Below, one piece after another: positions 50,961 through 60,091 of a stretch of 64,000 nucleotides of DNA. This DNA is from Leclercia adecarboxylata. GTDB lineage: Bacteria > Pseudomonadota > Gammaproteobacteria > Enterobacterales > Enterobacteriaceae. Each line of letters opens with the position of its first letter. The first letter of the stretch is position 1. The stretch lies in assembly GCF_006171285.1 (NCBI RefSeq), contig NZ_CP040889.1, positions 4,960,001 through 5,024,000 on the forward strand, in the 5' to 3' direction. The notes under the pieces were generated by a model. The model was not told where the DNA came from and did not search any database. It was given only the letters and a program-made list of their open reading frames with translations. Made by a program: the position numbers and the translations under genes.

Positions 50961-53270
50961 CTATCCCTCTAATTCTTTGGCAATTTCCAGGTCAACCCAG
51001 ATATCATCATCGGCATCGTCCAGTACTGGAGCATCAACCACCGCATAGGACCAGTCATTGATCACCTCAAGCGCACCGCCGAGCATCAAATTCAAATTTC
51101 CGCACAATTCTGTCGCCTCTTTTCGGGACCACTGTTCTTTCTCCAGCAAACTGCGATAAAGCTGGCTATGTGCGGAGTCAAGCCCCCCCGCCTCCGTTGA
51201 TGAGGCTGGAGCGCTTTCTGGCTCTTCCGGTTCTTCTTCGGTGAAAATTGTGTTCAGCAATTTACGAACATCATCCGTGGCAGATTCGTGGCGGGCAAGT
51301 ACATTAGCATCCAGTGTGAACCCTGCTGCTGTCTGATCAGTTGGTACAGACGAGACGAGATCATGTTCAGTTGCGGAATGCTGATGGATATTGCTCGAGA
51401 CAGATGAGGGATCCAGCCCCAAACTTGAATAAATCTTCTCAAGCTGTTTGATTTCAGCAGGCGCTATCGTCCCATCCGAACAGGCAACACTAACGATAAC
51501 CTTACCCACAGCAGCTTTTTCCGCGGCCCCCATCAACTCAATCCTGCTTTTCATTCCTGTCATATTGGCTGGGGTATGAAGTTGCCACGTTAAATACGCA
51601 TGTAGAGAGCGTTTTTCATCATCGGTGAAGCCAGGATTGTTGTTGATGGCATTCTCAAGCACTTTCTGTTCAGCTTGATCAAGAGAATCGTCAATCAAGG
51701 CGACCATCGCCCCTAATCTGAGCGTCATTACGGCTGAGATAAATTCAGGAGAAGGTGAGAAGCGTCCATCTTCGGCGTCAGGGAATAGAACAAGTGTCCC
51801 ATCAACATCCGCCTTCACATGGTGATAATACGGGTCAGGTGCCACACCGTAACCCATCTTCAGAGCAAAGGCCTGCATCAAATCGGCCTCTTTTTTATTG
51901 ATCTTATTGGGGCAACTGGCATTCATATGTGCCCAAAAGTCAGCAACTGAGACTAACCCCTCCTTGACGAGGATCGCCTCATCAGCCCAGCGTTTGAATG
52001 AGCTTAATATTTTTTCTGCACTTTCATTAACGATCTCTGAAGGGAGCAACATAATTGCAGCCGTATCATTGACTGACGTACCTTTCCTACCAAGGTAGCG
52101 ACTATAAGCATCAAGTTCATCCGTACATATGTCGGCAAGAGCCATAATTTTCTGGACAGGGCTCTTCAACGCACTTGGATCAGGCAGGTCGGGAACAGGA
52201 AGTCGAACACCTCGCAAACTAGGACTTGCTGGTGTGTAATCTAACCTTAGGCGCGTTTTATTCGCCTTAACGACCATCCCTTCACCATATTTGAGGGTGT
52301 AACGCCGTTTGAAAAGCGCAGCAAACTCTTTAGCACAGCGGCGAGCCGGGGTACGCAGCGAATACTCGGTGTGGTTTATTACCCAGTTCAACGCCAGTTC
52401 AGCTGATACAGGAACTCCTTCATGTACAGTTTTTGCCAGAGCCAGCTTAAATTGCATGCTGTTGCTGAAACCTGAATTGCTATCGAGCTCAGTGGCTAAG
52501 CCCATGTTCGGGCGCAGAATAGACATGGCTTCGAGTAATTGGGTCGAATATCCACGGAAGGAGCGGTTCTCAATGAATACCGATCTTAACCGAGCGACTT
52601 CATTGAACAGATTACGGAACTCAGCATCAGGGAATTTTGGGTCAGTGGAATCTACGAGCGCTTTTCTTTCCAGGCCGTAGAGGTAGATAAAAACATAGCC
52701 GATAGGACACGATGGATCAGACCTATCGCTGGCAAGCCAACTGACATACGCACCGCGTGCTTCTGGGGAAAGAGAGGAAAAACTGGGCCAGTATCCTAAT
52801 GAACTGTCCTCGTAAAGATAAGCAGTAGGTTTTATCTTACATGTGTCATCAATTAATGATGCCTCACTTCCATCGTCATAATAGCCGCCTGATTCCTGAC
52901 CGGAGGGCTTCATGCGTTGCCCCACGTAAATGTGGCCACCGCTAATTGCTACACCAGCCACAGTTATCATCTCACCCGGAAGTACCCATCGAGCTAGTGC
53001 ACCTGCTAACTTTGAGGTGTTCCGGTAATGATTGGTTGTCAGCCGAAGTTCAACACCCCGGCCACCGCTCAATGTAAAAGTTGCAAGATTATCGTCTTCA
53101 CTATCATCGTTTCGCACAACCGCCTCTTTTTTCTTGATGTCAGCGAGCCATTCTTTTGGCGGTGCTTTCACGGGGCTTGAAGCATAAGACTTTGGAGATT
53201 TACGTTTTTTCTTTCTAAAAAATAACAAGTAAATGACTAAAATCGCCGCCAGAAACTTCAATAACTCCAT
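50961..53270 (-). CDS. sngA: Shango system TerB-domain protein SngA
   Basis: 769 residues. A single N-terminal membrane segment (LLKFLAAILVIYLLFF, about 3-18) followed by a basic stretch, then TerB_N-like sequence (RWVLPGEMITVAGVAISGGH to about residue 300), a central TerB domain (about 515-620, with ALIDDSLDQAE and ACSDGTIAPAEIKQLEKIY, the acidic metal-binding pattern) and a TerB_C-like end. The ATG at 53270 has AAGG 9 bases upstream; an in-frame ATG at 53291 sits directly on an AGGA and is less likely. First gene of the sngABC operon. The membrane anchor suggests that the complex is placed at the inner membrane (inference). Confidence 0.86.
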   Translation of the reverse strand: MELLKFLAAILVIYLLFFRKKKRKSPKSYASSPVKAPPKEWLADIKKKEAVVRNDDSEDDNLATFTLSGGRGVELRLTTNHYRNTSKLAGALARWVLPGEMITVAGVAISGGHIYVGQRMKPSGQESGGYYDDGSEASLIDDTCKIKPTAYLYEDSSLGYWPSFSSLSPEARGAYVSWLASDRSDPSCPIGYVFIYLYGLERKALVDSTDPKFPDAEFRNLFNEVARLRSVFIENRSFRGYSTQLLEAMSILRPNMGLATELDSNSGFSNSMQFKLALAKTVHEGVPVSAELALNWVINHTEYSLRTPARRCAKEFAALFKRRYTLKYGEGMVVKANKTRLRLDYTPASPSLRGVRLPVPDLPDPSALKSPVQKIMALADICTDELDAYSRYLGRKGTSVNDTAAIMLLPSEIVNESAEKILSSFKRWADEAILVKEGLVSVADFWAHMNASCPNKINKKEADLMQAFALKMGYGVAPDPYYHHVKADVDGTLVLFPDAEDGRFSPSPEFISAVMTLRLGAMVALIDDSLDQAEQKVLENAINNNPGFTDDEKRSLHAYLTWQLHTPANMTGMKSRIELMGAAEKAAVGKVIVSVACSDGTIAPAEIKQLEKIYSSLGLDPSSVSSNIHQHSATEHDLVSSVPTDQTAAGFTLDANVLARHESATDDVRKLLNTIFTEEEPEEPESAPASSTEAGGLDSAHSQLYRSLLEKEQWSRKEATELCGNLNLMLGGALEVINDWSYAVVDAPVLDDADDDIWVDLEIAKELEG

Positions 53271-53838
53271 GATATATAACCTTAAAATCATTCCTCACGC
53301 ACACTCATAAGCAGCAATGAAGGTTGAGCAAGTGGATTAATCTCAAAATAATACGTCTAAATCGCAAGGGTTCAAACCAAAATGCAATCAAAATTAATTT
53401 ATTGATTTAAAGGAAAATAATTATTGATTAAGCATGCTTTTCAAGCAGAAATTTTGAAGGTATGCGAATGCTTGTGAGTCATTCGCATCAGAATGAAGTT
53501 GAATTGGCTCTGCATAAACATACGAGTAGCTGTTACATGGATGCAGAGCTGGCGGCAATTATCCTTATCTATTTGCTCTCAGAACTGACTCTGCTAACGG
53601 GAAATGAGTTCACCGACGGCGAACCGTGCAGAATGCATTTCATACTCTAGTGACACGAACAAACCACACAGTAAGTTTCTGTATAAAATTCCTACGCTGG
53701 TGACGTTCAACTTCTTGAGCACGGATTTCCTCCTGTTCCTTTTGTTTCTGATTGGTTAGCAGCGTCGGATCTCTCTGCAAAAATCCTCGGTAGGCTGATT
53801 CGGCAATGAGGGCATCGGGCTAGTTTCTCTTCTCTTCG
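53271..53838. other. Non-coding or decayed stretch upstream of sngA
   Basis: The part next to 53271 should hold the sngA promoter. On plus, 53462-53650 is open for 62 codons but lacks a ribosome-binding site and looks chance. On minus, about 53649-53805 reads DALIAESAYRGF, then a Gln/Glu-rich stretch (LLTNQKQKEQEEIRAQEVER), and is broken by a stop just upstream, so it appears to be the tail of a dead gene. I do not recognise it. Confidence 0.4.
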
Positions 53839-54068
53839 CTACATTGGGGCAATCCCAACAGCAATGCCCCTTTTAGCCTCTTCACGTTTACTACGAGCAT
53901 CAGCCAAAGTCACGTCGGGATAAACCCCAAGAGCAAGCAACTTCTCCTTGCCTACAACACGGTACTTAAGCCGCCAATAATCAAAAGGTAAAGTCCCCCA
54001 CCATCAGAGAGTTTGTAAGGTTCATCTTTTGGCTTTGCGGTATCAACCTGACGGGCGTTAAGTTTCAT
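53839..54068 (-). pseudogene. Second P4-type integrase, decayed N-terminal fragment
   Basis: Starts MKLNARQVDTAKPKDEPYKL and continues SDGGGLYLLI, the typical N-terminus of P4-family integrases. It then loses some residues and the frame, resuming as WRLKYRVVGKEKLLALGVYP, DVTLADARSKREEAKRGIAV. No catalytic domain follows. It faces into the island from the right end, opposite to the left fragment, and its sequence differs from that fragment, so it came from a different element. Confidence 0.82.
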
Positions 54069-54099
54069 TGGGGGTATATCCATAAGACCGAACAGCACA

Positions 54100-54119
54100 T
54101 ACCCCAAATGTACCCCCAT
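54100..54119. repeat. TACCCC-type direct repeats beside the second integrase
   Basis: TACCCCAAATG followed by TACCCCCAT; related TGGGGGTA (inverse) lies at 54068-54075 and TTTTGGGGGG at 54131-54140. Such clustered repeats next to a P4-type integrase start resemble arm-type binding sites. They differ from the TGAGTACA repeats of the first integrase. Confidence 0.45.
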
Positions 54120-54291
54120 ATGCATGTATATTTTGGGGGGTGTCAGTAGACGTCAGAATGCAAGCGAGAGCTGGAAGATGCTGATTATAATGGTTTTCAG
54201 TGAACTGGAGTAGACTTTGAGAGATACTTGATTGGTGCGATAATAGGAGTAAAACCTATGAGCTTCGCCTTACGAAAGCAAGCCAACTCCA

Positions 54292-54313
54292 AAATGAGTA
54301 CAAGAATGAGTAT
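54292..54313 (+). repeat. Right TGAGTACA-type repeat
   Basis: AAAATGAGTACA-AGA-ATGAGTA, 19 of 22 bases equal to 38030-38051, same orientation. It lies between the second integrase remnant and the right terminator repeat. Probably the partner site of the left integrase. Confidence 0.55.
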
Positions 54314-54423
54314 TCTAAAGACTAATTTTTAAATAAAACATAAATATCAATAAAATATAATTAAAATCACGGTTTAACGTCTGATGTCTTAAGCGAGCCG
54401 CACGCTGTGGCTCTTTAAATATA

Positions 54424-54449
54424 AAAATCCACGCGCTTGCGTGGATTTT
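54424..54449. repeat. Right copy of the 26-bp terminator repeat, probable attR
   Basis: AAAATCCACGC-GCTT-GCGTGGATTTT, one base different from the copy at 37962-37987. It also serves as terminator for the glycosylation cassette, whose last gene ends at 54465. The flanking bases differ beyond the 26 bp, as expected for an attachment core. Confidence 0.7.
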
Positions 54450-54464
54450 TTATTGCGGGGAAAC

Positions 54465-56240
54465 TTACTGGTAGTAAAGTCGGAATGAGTACGCCCCGCC
54501 CACTTTAACACCATCTACGTAAGCTGTGCCTTTCGGATATTTGTCACCGGCACCCGGCCCAAATCTGTTAAGTAAAAAGATCGGGGCTTCAAATTCCTGT
54601 TTTATGGCCCACCAGCTGACGGCATTATCTGGCGTACACTCATCACAGGTCAGGCGCAATACATATTGCTGATTATGGGTGATCTTCACCCCATCTAAAT
54701 CAAACCACGCGTAGGCATTGTCTTTGAGCGTTTCCATTTTGACGACCTGGCTTGCGATAACCTTTCCTGAATTATCCAACAGCGCAAGGGTTAGCGGGCC
54801 ATGGTTTTGCCGCGCAAAGGTTGCCAGCATCAACTCGACCCCTCTGAGAGAATTCGTCTCGGCCATGATCGACTGTTCAAACCGACGCCCATTGGTAAGA
54901 TAGCCATAGCTGGTATTAAACAGAGGTTGCTCAACAATCGTCACGGACTGCCACATGCGGAGGTCTAAAAATTTTACTGTCGCAGGGTAAGTCGCCGTGA
55001 TTAAACCCGTTACCATCAACACAGCAACCACGCCTTTTATGATCTTACTACGCAGGTACGCGATCACCTTTGCTATGACTAAAGAACAAACGGGTAAAAA
55101 ACCAAAGAAATATCTGGCCTGCATTGCACCCGTGTAGCCTGTTTTTAGATGCATGTCTCTGATGGTGAACAGGTATATGATGAAGAAAATGAAAAATGCC
55201 ACAATCAAAGAGGATGTGATAACAAAGTAACTTTCCTTTTTGGAGGATTTTTTGATTGATACATATCCAGCCATCACAGTTAACACAATCAAGATAGCTT
55301 TAACGACGACGATTCTGCTTTCACTGTCTGCAATATAAATATGCCCATAGGGAATAGTCAAAGTTACTAAATTCCCGTTGAGAAAATTGCCAACAAAATC
55401 TGAAAAGGCCAGCCGTTTCGCATCGGGGTTTTCAACAAAAAACCACGTCGCAGGCGTGCCCTGAGGCGCAGGATAAACCCCACCATAAATTTTATGCACG
55501 CTAATAAAATAGACAACCACAATCGCGACCGAGGCGACAATGATTAGCCATTGTTTTACAGACAGATTCTTTACAAGCTGTATCACTCGGGAAAAATTGA
55601 AAATCGCAACGCTCACCAGCATGCACACGATTGCCAGCGAACCGGTGGCTTTTGTGAGTGAGGCGATAATACCGCCTGCACATATACAAAGGATCCACGA
55701 TGTTAAGGGCTTCTTTTCTTTGTCAATTTCCATTAACCCTAACAGTCCGTAGATAACCAGAGTACAGCCAAGCGTATTGATCTGATCGTTACTGACCGCA
55801 CTTCCTAATAGCACAAACATAGGGATAACTAATAAAAAAGCCCCCCCCAGAAAAGTCGCGAGGCTGGATTTGGTCGTCTGATATAACATTCGACATGTTA
55901 ATGCAATTATGATAACCGAAATAAGCATGTTTACGTATCGGCCTACATTCGCAAAAGCATCCTGCAAACCCAACAGCTTGGCCAGCTCGCCCACAATCAC
56001 ATAATAGAGTGCAGGATGATTCAGATAGTTTAGTTTGTTACTCGAGAAAATAAGGCCTTCCCTGTAATCGGGAAAGTTATTTTTCAGCACATCAACAATG
56101 TATCCCATATGAGCAAACTCATCTGGGAAAAAACCTGGATTATAGGATTGTGAATAACCGATACCCAGCACCAGATAAAACAAACAAAGAGTAATAACAA
56201 TTAAAACAACGCTGAGTTTTTGTTTAATCATAACAGTCAT
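54465..56240 (-). CDS. Integral membrane GT-C-type glycosyltransferase (DUF2142-like)
   Basis: 591 residues with about 11 hydrophobic segments. The first periplasmic loop holds the acidic PDEFAH motif (GFFPDEFAHMGYIVD), characteristic of DUF2142/GT-C proteins that use polyprenyl-phosphate sugars as donors. The C-terminal 150 residues are soluble and beta-rich, probably periplasmic. It likely moves a sugar from a lipid carrier to a cell-surface acceptor such as O-antigen (inference). The ATG at 56240 overlaps the previous stop (ATGA). Last gene of a four-gene operon, ended by the terminator at 54424. AT-richer than the backbone. Confidence 0.78.
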   Translation of the reverse strand: MTVMIKQKLSVVLIVITLCLFYLVLGIGYSQSYNPGFFPDEFAHMGYIVDVLKNNFPDYREGLIFSSNKLNYLNHPALYYVIVGELAKLLGLQDAFANVGRYVNMLISVIIIALTCRMLYQTTKSSLATFLGGAFLLVIPMFVLLGSAVSNDQINTLGCTLVIYGLLGLMEIDKEKKPLTSWILCICAGGIIASLTKATGSLAIVCMLVSVAIFNFSRVIQLVKNLSVKQWLIIVASVAIVVVYFISVHKIYGGVYPAPQGTPATWFFVENPDAKRLAFSDFVGNFLNGNLVTLTIPYGHIYIADSESRIVVVKAILIVLTVMAGYVSIKKSSKKESYFVITSSLIVAFFIFFIIYLFTIRDMHLKTGYTGAMQARYFFGFLPVCSLVIAKVIAYLRSKIIKGVVAVLMVTGLITATYPATVKFLDLRMWQSVTIVEQPLFNTSYGYLTNGRRFEQSIMAETNSLRGVELMLATFARQNHGPLTLALLDNSGKVIASQVVKMETLKDNAYAWFDLDGVKITHNQQYVLRLTCDECTPDNAVSWWAIKQEFEAPIFLLNRFGPGAGDKYPKGTAYVDGVKVGGAYSFRLYYQ

Positions 56241-57091
56241 CTCAGAGTGAGAGAGTATAAATAAAAGAAGCAATCGCCAACTACCGTCGTAATTCGACTT
56301 ATAATTACCGCCATGACGATATCAATCTCAGCAAAGAAAGGCTTCAACAACAGAATCAACAAAAATTCTCTGATACCCACCCCAGCGGGCGAACCCGGTG
56401 TGACAAGCCCTGCAAGCCACGCGATGACATAGGCTCCAATAAGCGGAAATACCATTGCGGGAGTTAGTGTCCAGCTATCGACAATCGAATACAATACGCA
56501 CAGGAATACGGTGCCTGAGATAAGCAGGAATAAAAAGTACCTGGCTACCACCCTGATTAAACCACCCTGACCTCGCCATTTAAGGCTCCATGCAATCAAT
56601 AGCGCGGTAATCACAAAGAGCGACAGGCCATAAACAATGGTTAATGCCGGGTACAACAAGGGCAACATCCACAGAACAAACCCGGCACCGGTCAGAACCA
56701 GCAGCAGTAATTCCAAAAATGCGCTTTTGGCTATCGCTTTTCCGGAAAAGCCATATGACATCGCCATAAACTGCCTGCCGGCAAACTGAAAGATATTACC
56801 CGGTACATATTTCGCCAGCTGCGTCAGGCCGTATATCCTGGTTGCAACCCGGGCGCTGATAGCCTGCTCAAGCTCAGTCATCAGCACCCGCCACGCTGAG
56901 GCAAGTATAATGTTCGCTGCACCGTAAACACATGCCAGCAGCAGAATTAACAACAGCAACTTTACCGTAAAGGTGTTATCCGGAACCTGCGCCCAGTATG
57001 CGTGGATCCTGTGCGCAACAAAGAGGACACTCAACAGGGCAATAATGCTACCAGCATAATTGAGCGCCTTGCGTAAATTACTTTTTGTCAT
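56237..57091 (-). CDS. Lysylphosphatidylglycerol synthase-TM/YbhN-like membrane protein, putative flippase
   Basis: 284 residues, about 8 hydrophobic segments, of the LPG_synthase_TM (UPF0104) type, recognised by YGLTQLAKYVPGNIFQFAGR and LAGLVTPGSPAGVGIREFLL. Members next to polyprenyl glycosyltransferases are thought to help flip lipid-linked sugars; no function is proven. A longer frame to 57217 lies inside the upstream methyltransferase gene; ATG 57091 overlaps that gene by 14 bases and fits the operon. Confidence 0.75.
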   Translation of the reverse strand: MTKSNLRKALNYAGSIIALLSVLFVAHRIHAYWAQVPDNTFTVKLLLLILLLACVYGAANIILASAWRVLMTELEQAISARVATRIYGLTQLAKYVPGNIFQFAGRQFMAMSYGFSGKAIAKSAFLELLLLVLTGAGFVLWMLPLLYPALTIVYGLSLFVITALLIAWSLKWRGQGGLIRVVARYFLFLLISGTVFLCVLYSIVDSWTLTPAMVFPLIGAYVIAWLAGLVTPGSPAGVGIREFLLILLLKPFFAEIDIVMAVIISRITTVVGDCFFYLYSLTLR

Positions 57092-57725
57092 ACGGCACGC
57101 ACAGCAGCATGGTCCAGGGGAAAGGAGAAGAGACTTCCAGCACCTTGAAATACCGGCCAGTGAACTTGATAAAGGCATTTTTTGACCAGTGTTGTATATG
57201 GCCCGGCGTATTACCAAAGTCTTTTAAGTACTTTCCACGGGCCATATTGAGCGCGCACCACACCGGTTCACGTGGCACGCTGACAATGAGATAGTGTTTA
57301 ACCAGACTTTGTAAAACCTTCATCGCGCGGTCTGGATCCTCAAGATGCTCCATAACCTCACAGCAGACAATGAGATCCGCGCTGTCGGTTTCAGGCCTGA
57401 GATCGTAGATACTCTTAGCGTTAAACACATCAGGTATAAGCCCCGCGCTTGCCGCATTCTCTCGCGCTAAAGAGATAACATCATAAGAAAAATCGCTGCC
57501 GACAGCCTGTAATCCCTGCCCGTTCCATTTGTTGACCCAAAAACCTTCGCCGCAGCCAACCTCATGAATTGTTTGTGGATTAGCGCGGGTAACGAAGTTT
57601 TCAAGAGAGGAGTCAAAACCCTTCATCATCCATTTTACAATGGGATTTTTAGAGCCGTATTTGTCGAAAGCGTTTCCGAAAACAACGCCGTCTTCTGACT
57701 TTCCACCCGATACTTTAAAACCCAT
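57078..57725 (-). CDS. Class I SAM-dependent methyltransferase
   Basis: 215 residues, soluble. SAM motif I IHEVGCGEGFW (about 53-63), acidic SDFSYDVI after strand 2, and the CCEVMEHLEDPDRAMKVL motif of the Methyltransf_11/23 group. Lies between the GT2 gene and the flippase-like gene, so the substrate may be a lipid-linked or nucleotide sugar (inference). Confidence 0.8.
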   Translation of the reverse strand: MGFKVSGGKSEDGVVFGNAFDKYGSKNPIVKWMMKGFDSSLENFVTRANPQTIHEVGCGEGFWVNKWNGQGLQAVGSDFSYDVISLARENAASAGLIPDVFNAKSIYDLRPETDSADLIVCCEVMEHLEDPDRAMKVLQSLVKHYLIVSVPREPVWCALNMARGKYLKDFGNTPGHIQHWSKNAFIKFTGRYFKVLEVSSPFPWTMLLCVPYDKK

Positions 57726-57748
57726 AATTACCTCTTCTGTTTTTGTTC

Positions 57749-58714
57749 TTAGTCATTATTATCAGATTTATTTCTCGGGCTGGTCTCCCGTTGAGCGACC
57801 TTAAAACGCAGATCTTCAAGCAGCTTTCTGTTGGCGGATAAAAGATCCGTCACAAACGCGACAAGGATGGTCTGAAACCCCATTCCCATCAGTATCGATG
57901 CCAGGATTAATGACTGAACATAACCATCACCGTCGCCGGTCAGGTATTTATAAAGGAAACGAAGGCCTAATAAGAACCCGGCCGTAAACAGCACGGTGCC
58001 TATTGTGCCAAAAAAGCGGAATGGGCGATAAATCACAAAAATACGGACAATGGTAATAATACTTCTTTTGATATAGGACGAAATACTTTTTACCAGCCGT
58101 GAAGGCCGCAAATCTTCGTTGACACGTACTGATACTGAAGTGATGGTAATGTTTTTTTGACCCGCCTGAATAATGGTTTCTAATGTATAGGTGTAGTCGT
58201 TAAAAACCATTAATTTTTGCGCTGTCTCTCGCGACATTGCCCTGAAACCGCTCGGCGCATCGGGGATATTGGTGTTACTTGCTACCCGGACAACCCAGCT
58301 TCCGAGTTTCTGCAGGTATTTCTTTATGGGAGAAAAATGTTCGATGGTAGTGATGGGTCGCTCACCGATAACCATTTCTGCGCGGTGTTCGAGGATAGGC
58401 GCGACAAGAAGCGGTATATCATCAGCGCTGTATTGATTGTCAGCATCCGTATTGACAATGACATCAGCATTCAAATTAAGACATGCGTCCAGACCGGTCA
58501 TAAAGGCTTTAGCCAGTCCTTTATTACCTGCATGCTTAACGATATGATCAACGCCGTTTTGTCTGGCCACGTTAACGGTATCGTCGGTACTGCCATCATC
58601 AATAATCAGCCATTCAACCGTGTCGAAACCGGCAACCTGTCTGGGCAGGGCATTCAAAGCAATTGCAAGTGTTTCAGCTTCATTAAAGCAGGGAATTTGT
58701 ATGATTAATTTCAT
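57749..58714 (-). CDS. Family 2 glycosyltransferase, polyprenyl-phosphate type (GtrB/DPMS-like)
   Basis: 321 residues. N-terminal GT2 domain (IQIPCFNEAETL; IIDDGSTDD; NTDADNQY with the metal-binding DxD; a later GFRAMSRE) followed by two C-terminal membrane segments (about 235-257 and 268-292) and a cytoplasmic tail. This is the layout of GtrB/dolichol-phosphate-mannose synthase enzymes, which load a sugar on undecaprenyl phosphate at the inner face of the membrane. First gene of the cassette; the methyltransferase follows after 23 bases. Confidence 0.85.
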   Translation of the reverse strand: MKLIIQIPCFNEAETLAIALNALPRQVAGFDTVEWLIIDDGSTDDTVNVARQNGVDHIVKHAGNKGLAKAFMTGLDACLNLNADVIVNTDADNQYSADDIPLLVAPILEHRAEMVIGERPITTIEHFSPIKKYLQKLGSWVVRVASNTNIPDAPSGFRAMSRETAQKLMVFNDYTYTLETIIQAGQKNITITSVSVRVNEDLRPSRLVKSISSYIKRSIITIVRIFVIYRPFRFFGTIGTVLFTAGFLLGLRFLYKYLTGDGDGYVQSLILASILMGMGFQTILVAFVTDLLSANRKLLEDLRFKVAQRETSPRNKSDNND

Positions 58715-59020
58715 TACCCTTCACCTTACATTTCTTTTTGATTGATTTTTTATACCGCTTCCTTATCGAAGGTTACACTTTATATACAAAAAGTTAGCTT
58801 TACAAATTTCACATCGCAGAGGTTTTGTTTTAATGATTATTCTCTGAAAAGTGTTATTCGGATCGCAAAATGGCTGCGATATATTCTGATTAACCACGGT
58901 TGTCTGTTTTAAAAAACAGAATAAAGCGAGAATAAAAGTGATATATCCAACGCGTTCAGAGGAATATAAGTGCTATCTACCCAACCATACCTTATATAAC
59001 ATTCTGCCCGTTTTTCGTAC
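58715..59020. other. AT-rich intergenic region between the glycosylation cassette and the regulator gene
   Basis: It must contain the promoter of the glycosylation cassette on the minus strand and the end of the transcript from 59021-59983. A weak palindrome TCTGTTTTAAAAAACAGA lies at 58903-58920. I see no gene or other named site. Confidence 0.5.
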
Positions 59021-59983
59021 TTATCCCGCTGGCTCAGCAAAGCCTTTCCTGTACGCCGCAGGCGTCGTCGACAGCTGGTTTCTGTAGTGATGGCGCATCG
59101 TCGCCACGCTGCCAAATCCTACCTCCTCCGCAATCCGTTCTATCGACAACCTGCTGTTCTCCAGCAGATCCTGGCTGCGGCTCAGGCGGGTGTGGAGCAA
59201 CCACTGGGCGGGCGTTTTACCGGTTGTCGCGGCAAAGCGGCGCAAAAAGGTTCTCGGGCTCATCCCGACAAATTTCGCCAGCGACCCGACGGTATGGGGT
59301 TCCGCGAGCCTGGCGTGCAGGTAGTCAAACAGCGCGCCAAGGCGATGGCCTTCGTAGGCGACAGGGACAGCCTGCTGAATAAACTGGGCCTGGCCGCCAT
59401 CGCGATGTGGCGACACCACCAGCCGACGCGCCACGCGGTTGGCCGCGACACTGCCGTAATCCCGGCGCACCAGGTGCAGGCAGAGATCGATGCCTGCCGC
59501 ACTACCGGCGGACGTCAGCACGTCTCCGTTATCAATATACAGCACGTCAGGCATTACCTGAATGGCGGGATAACGCTGCTGCAGCAGGTCGGTGTATCGC
59601 CAGTGGGTCGTGGCCTGGCGGTTATCGAGTAATCCTGCGGCGGCCAGCACAAACACCCCGGAACAAATCGACAGGATCCTGGCGCCTCGACGGTGCGCCG
59701 CGACAAGCTGTTCGCACAGCGCGGCGGGCACCGGGACATCCGCCCCCCGCCAGCCGGGAACGATGATGGTTCCGGCCTCACTCAGCAGCTCCAGCCCGCC
59801 GTCGACCACCAGCCTGAAGCCGCCCGTTGCGCGCAGCTCCCCCGGCTCAACGCCCGCTACCGCAAAGCGATACCAGTTATCACCCATCTCAGGGCGGGCA
59901 AGGGCAAAAATCTCAACGGCGATGCCGAATTCAAACGTACAGAGCCCGTCATAGGCCAGCGCAACCACCAGAGGATTATTCAT
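59021..59983 (-). CDS. ftrA: GlxA/FtrA-family transcriptional regulator (DJ-1/PfpI-like plus AraC)
   Basis: 320 residues. N-terminal DJ-1/PfpI glutamine-amidotransferase-like domain (about 5-170, with nucleophile-elbow-like ILSICSGVFVLAAAG), then AraC-type double helix-turn-helix (VGSLAKFVGMSPRTFLRRF; SIERIAEEVGFGSVATMRHH). This set is annotated as FtrA in many Enterobacteriaceae; the effector is unknown. ATG 59983 is chosen over TTG 59995. It is divergent from the rhodanese gene, 108 bases away, the commonest arrangement for a regulator and its target. Confidence 0.82.
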   Translation of the reverse strand: MNNPLVVALAYDGLCTFEFGIAVEIFALARPEMGDNWYRFAVAGVEPGELRATGGFRLVVDGGLELLSEAGTIIVPGWRGADVPVPAALCEQLVAAHRRGARILSICSGVFVLAAAGLLDNRQATTHWRYTDLLQQRYPAIQVMPDVLYIDNGDVLTSAGSAAGIDLCLHLVRRDYGSVAANRVARRLVVSPHRDGGQAQFIQQAVPVAYEGHRLGALFDYLHARLAEPHTVGSLAKFVGMSPRTFLRRFAATTGKTPAQWLLHTRLSRSQDLLENSRLSIERIAEEVGFGSVATMRHHYRNQLSTTPAAYRKGFAEPAG

Positions 59984-60091
59984 CACTGCACTCAATGCTT
60001 TTTGTCATGATCTTGATGTTATCTGGCATTTCTGCCAGCTGTCAAAATCGCTTCGCAGCCGTAGAGTAAAAACTCAATTACGGAGGTGTTT

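Noticed and set aside
47446..53270. BREX type 2 or a tellurite-resistance (ter) operon
   Set aside because: BrxD-like and Lhr-like proteins are present, but PglW, PglX, PglY and PglZ are absent; only a TerB-family domain is present, without terZACDE. The three-gene set fits Shango better.
53462..53650. 62-codon plus-strand frame upstream of sngA
   Set aside because: No ribosome-binding site, no recognisable sequence, and it lies in a region of gene debris.
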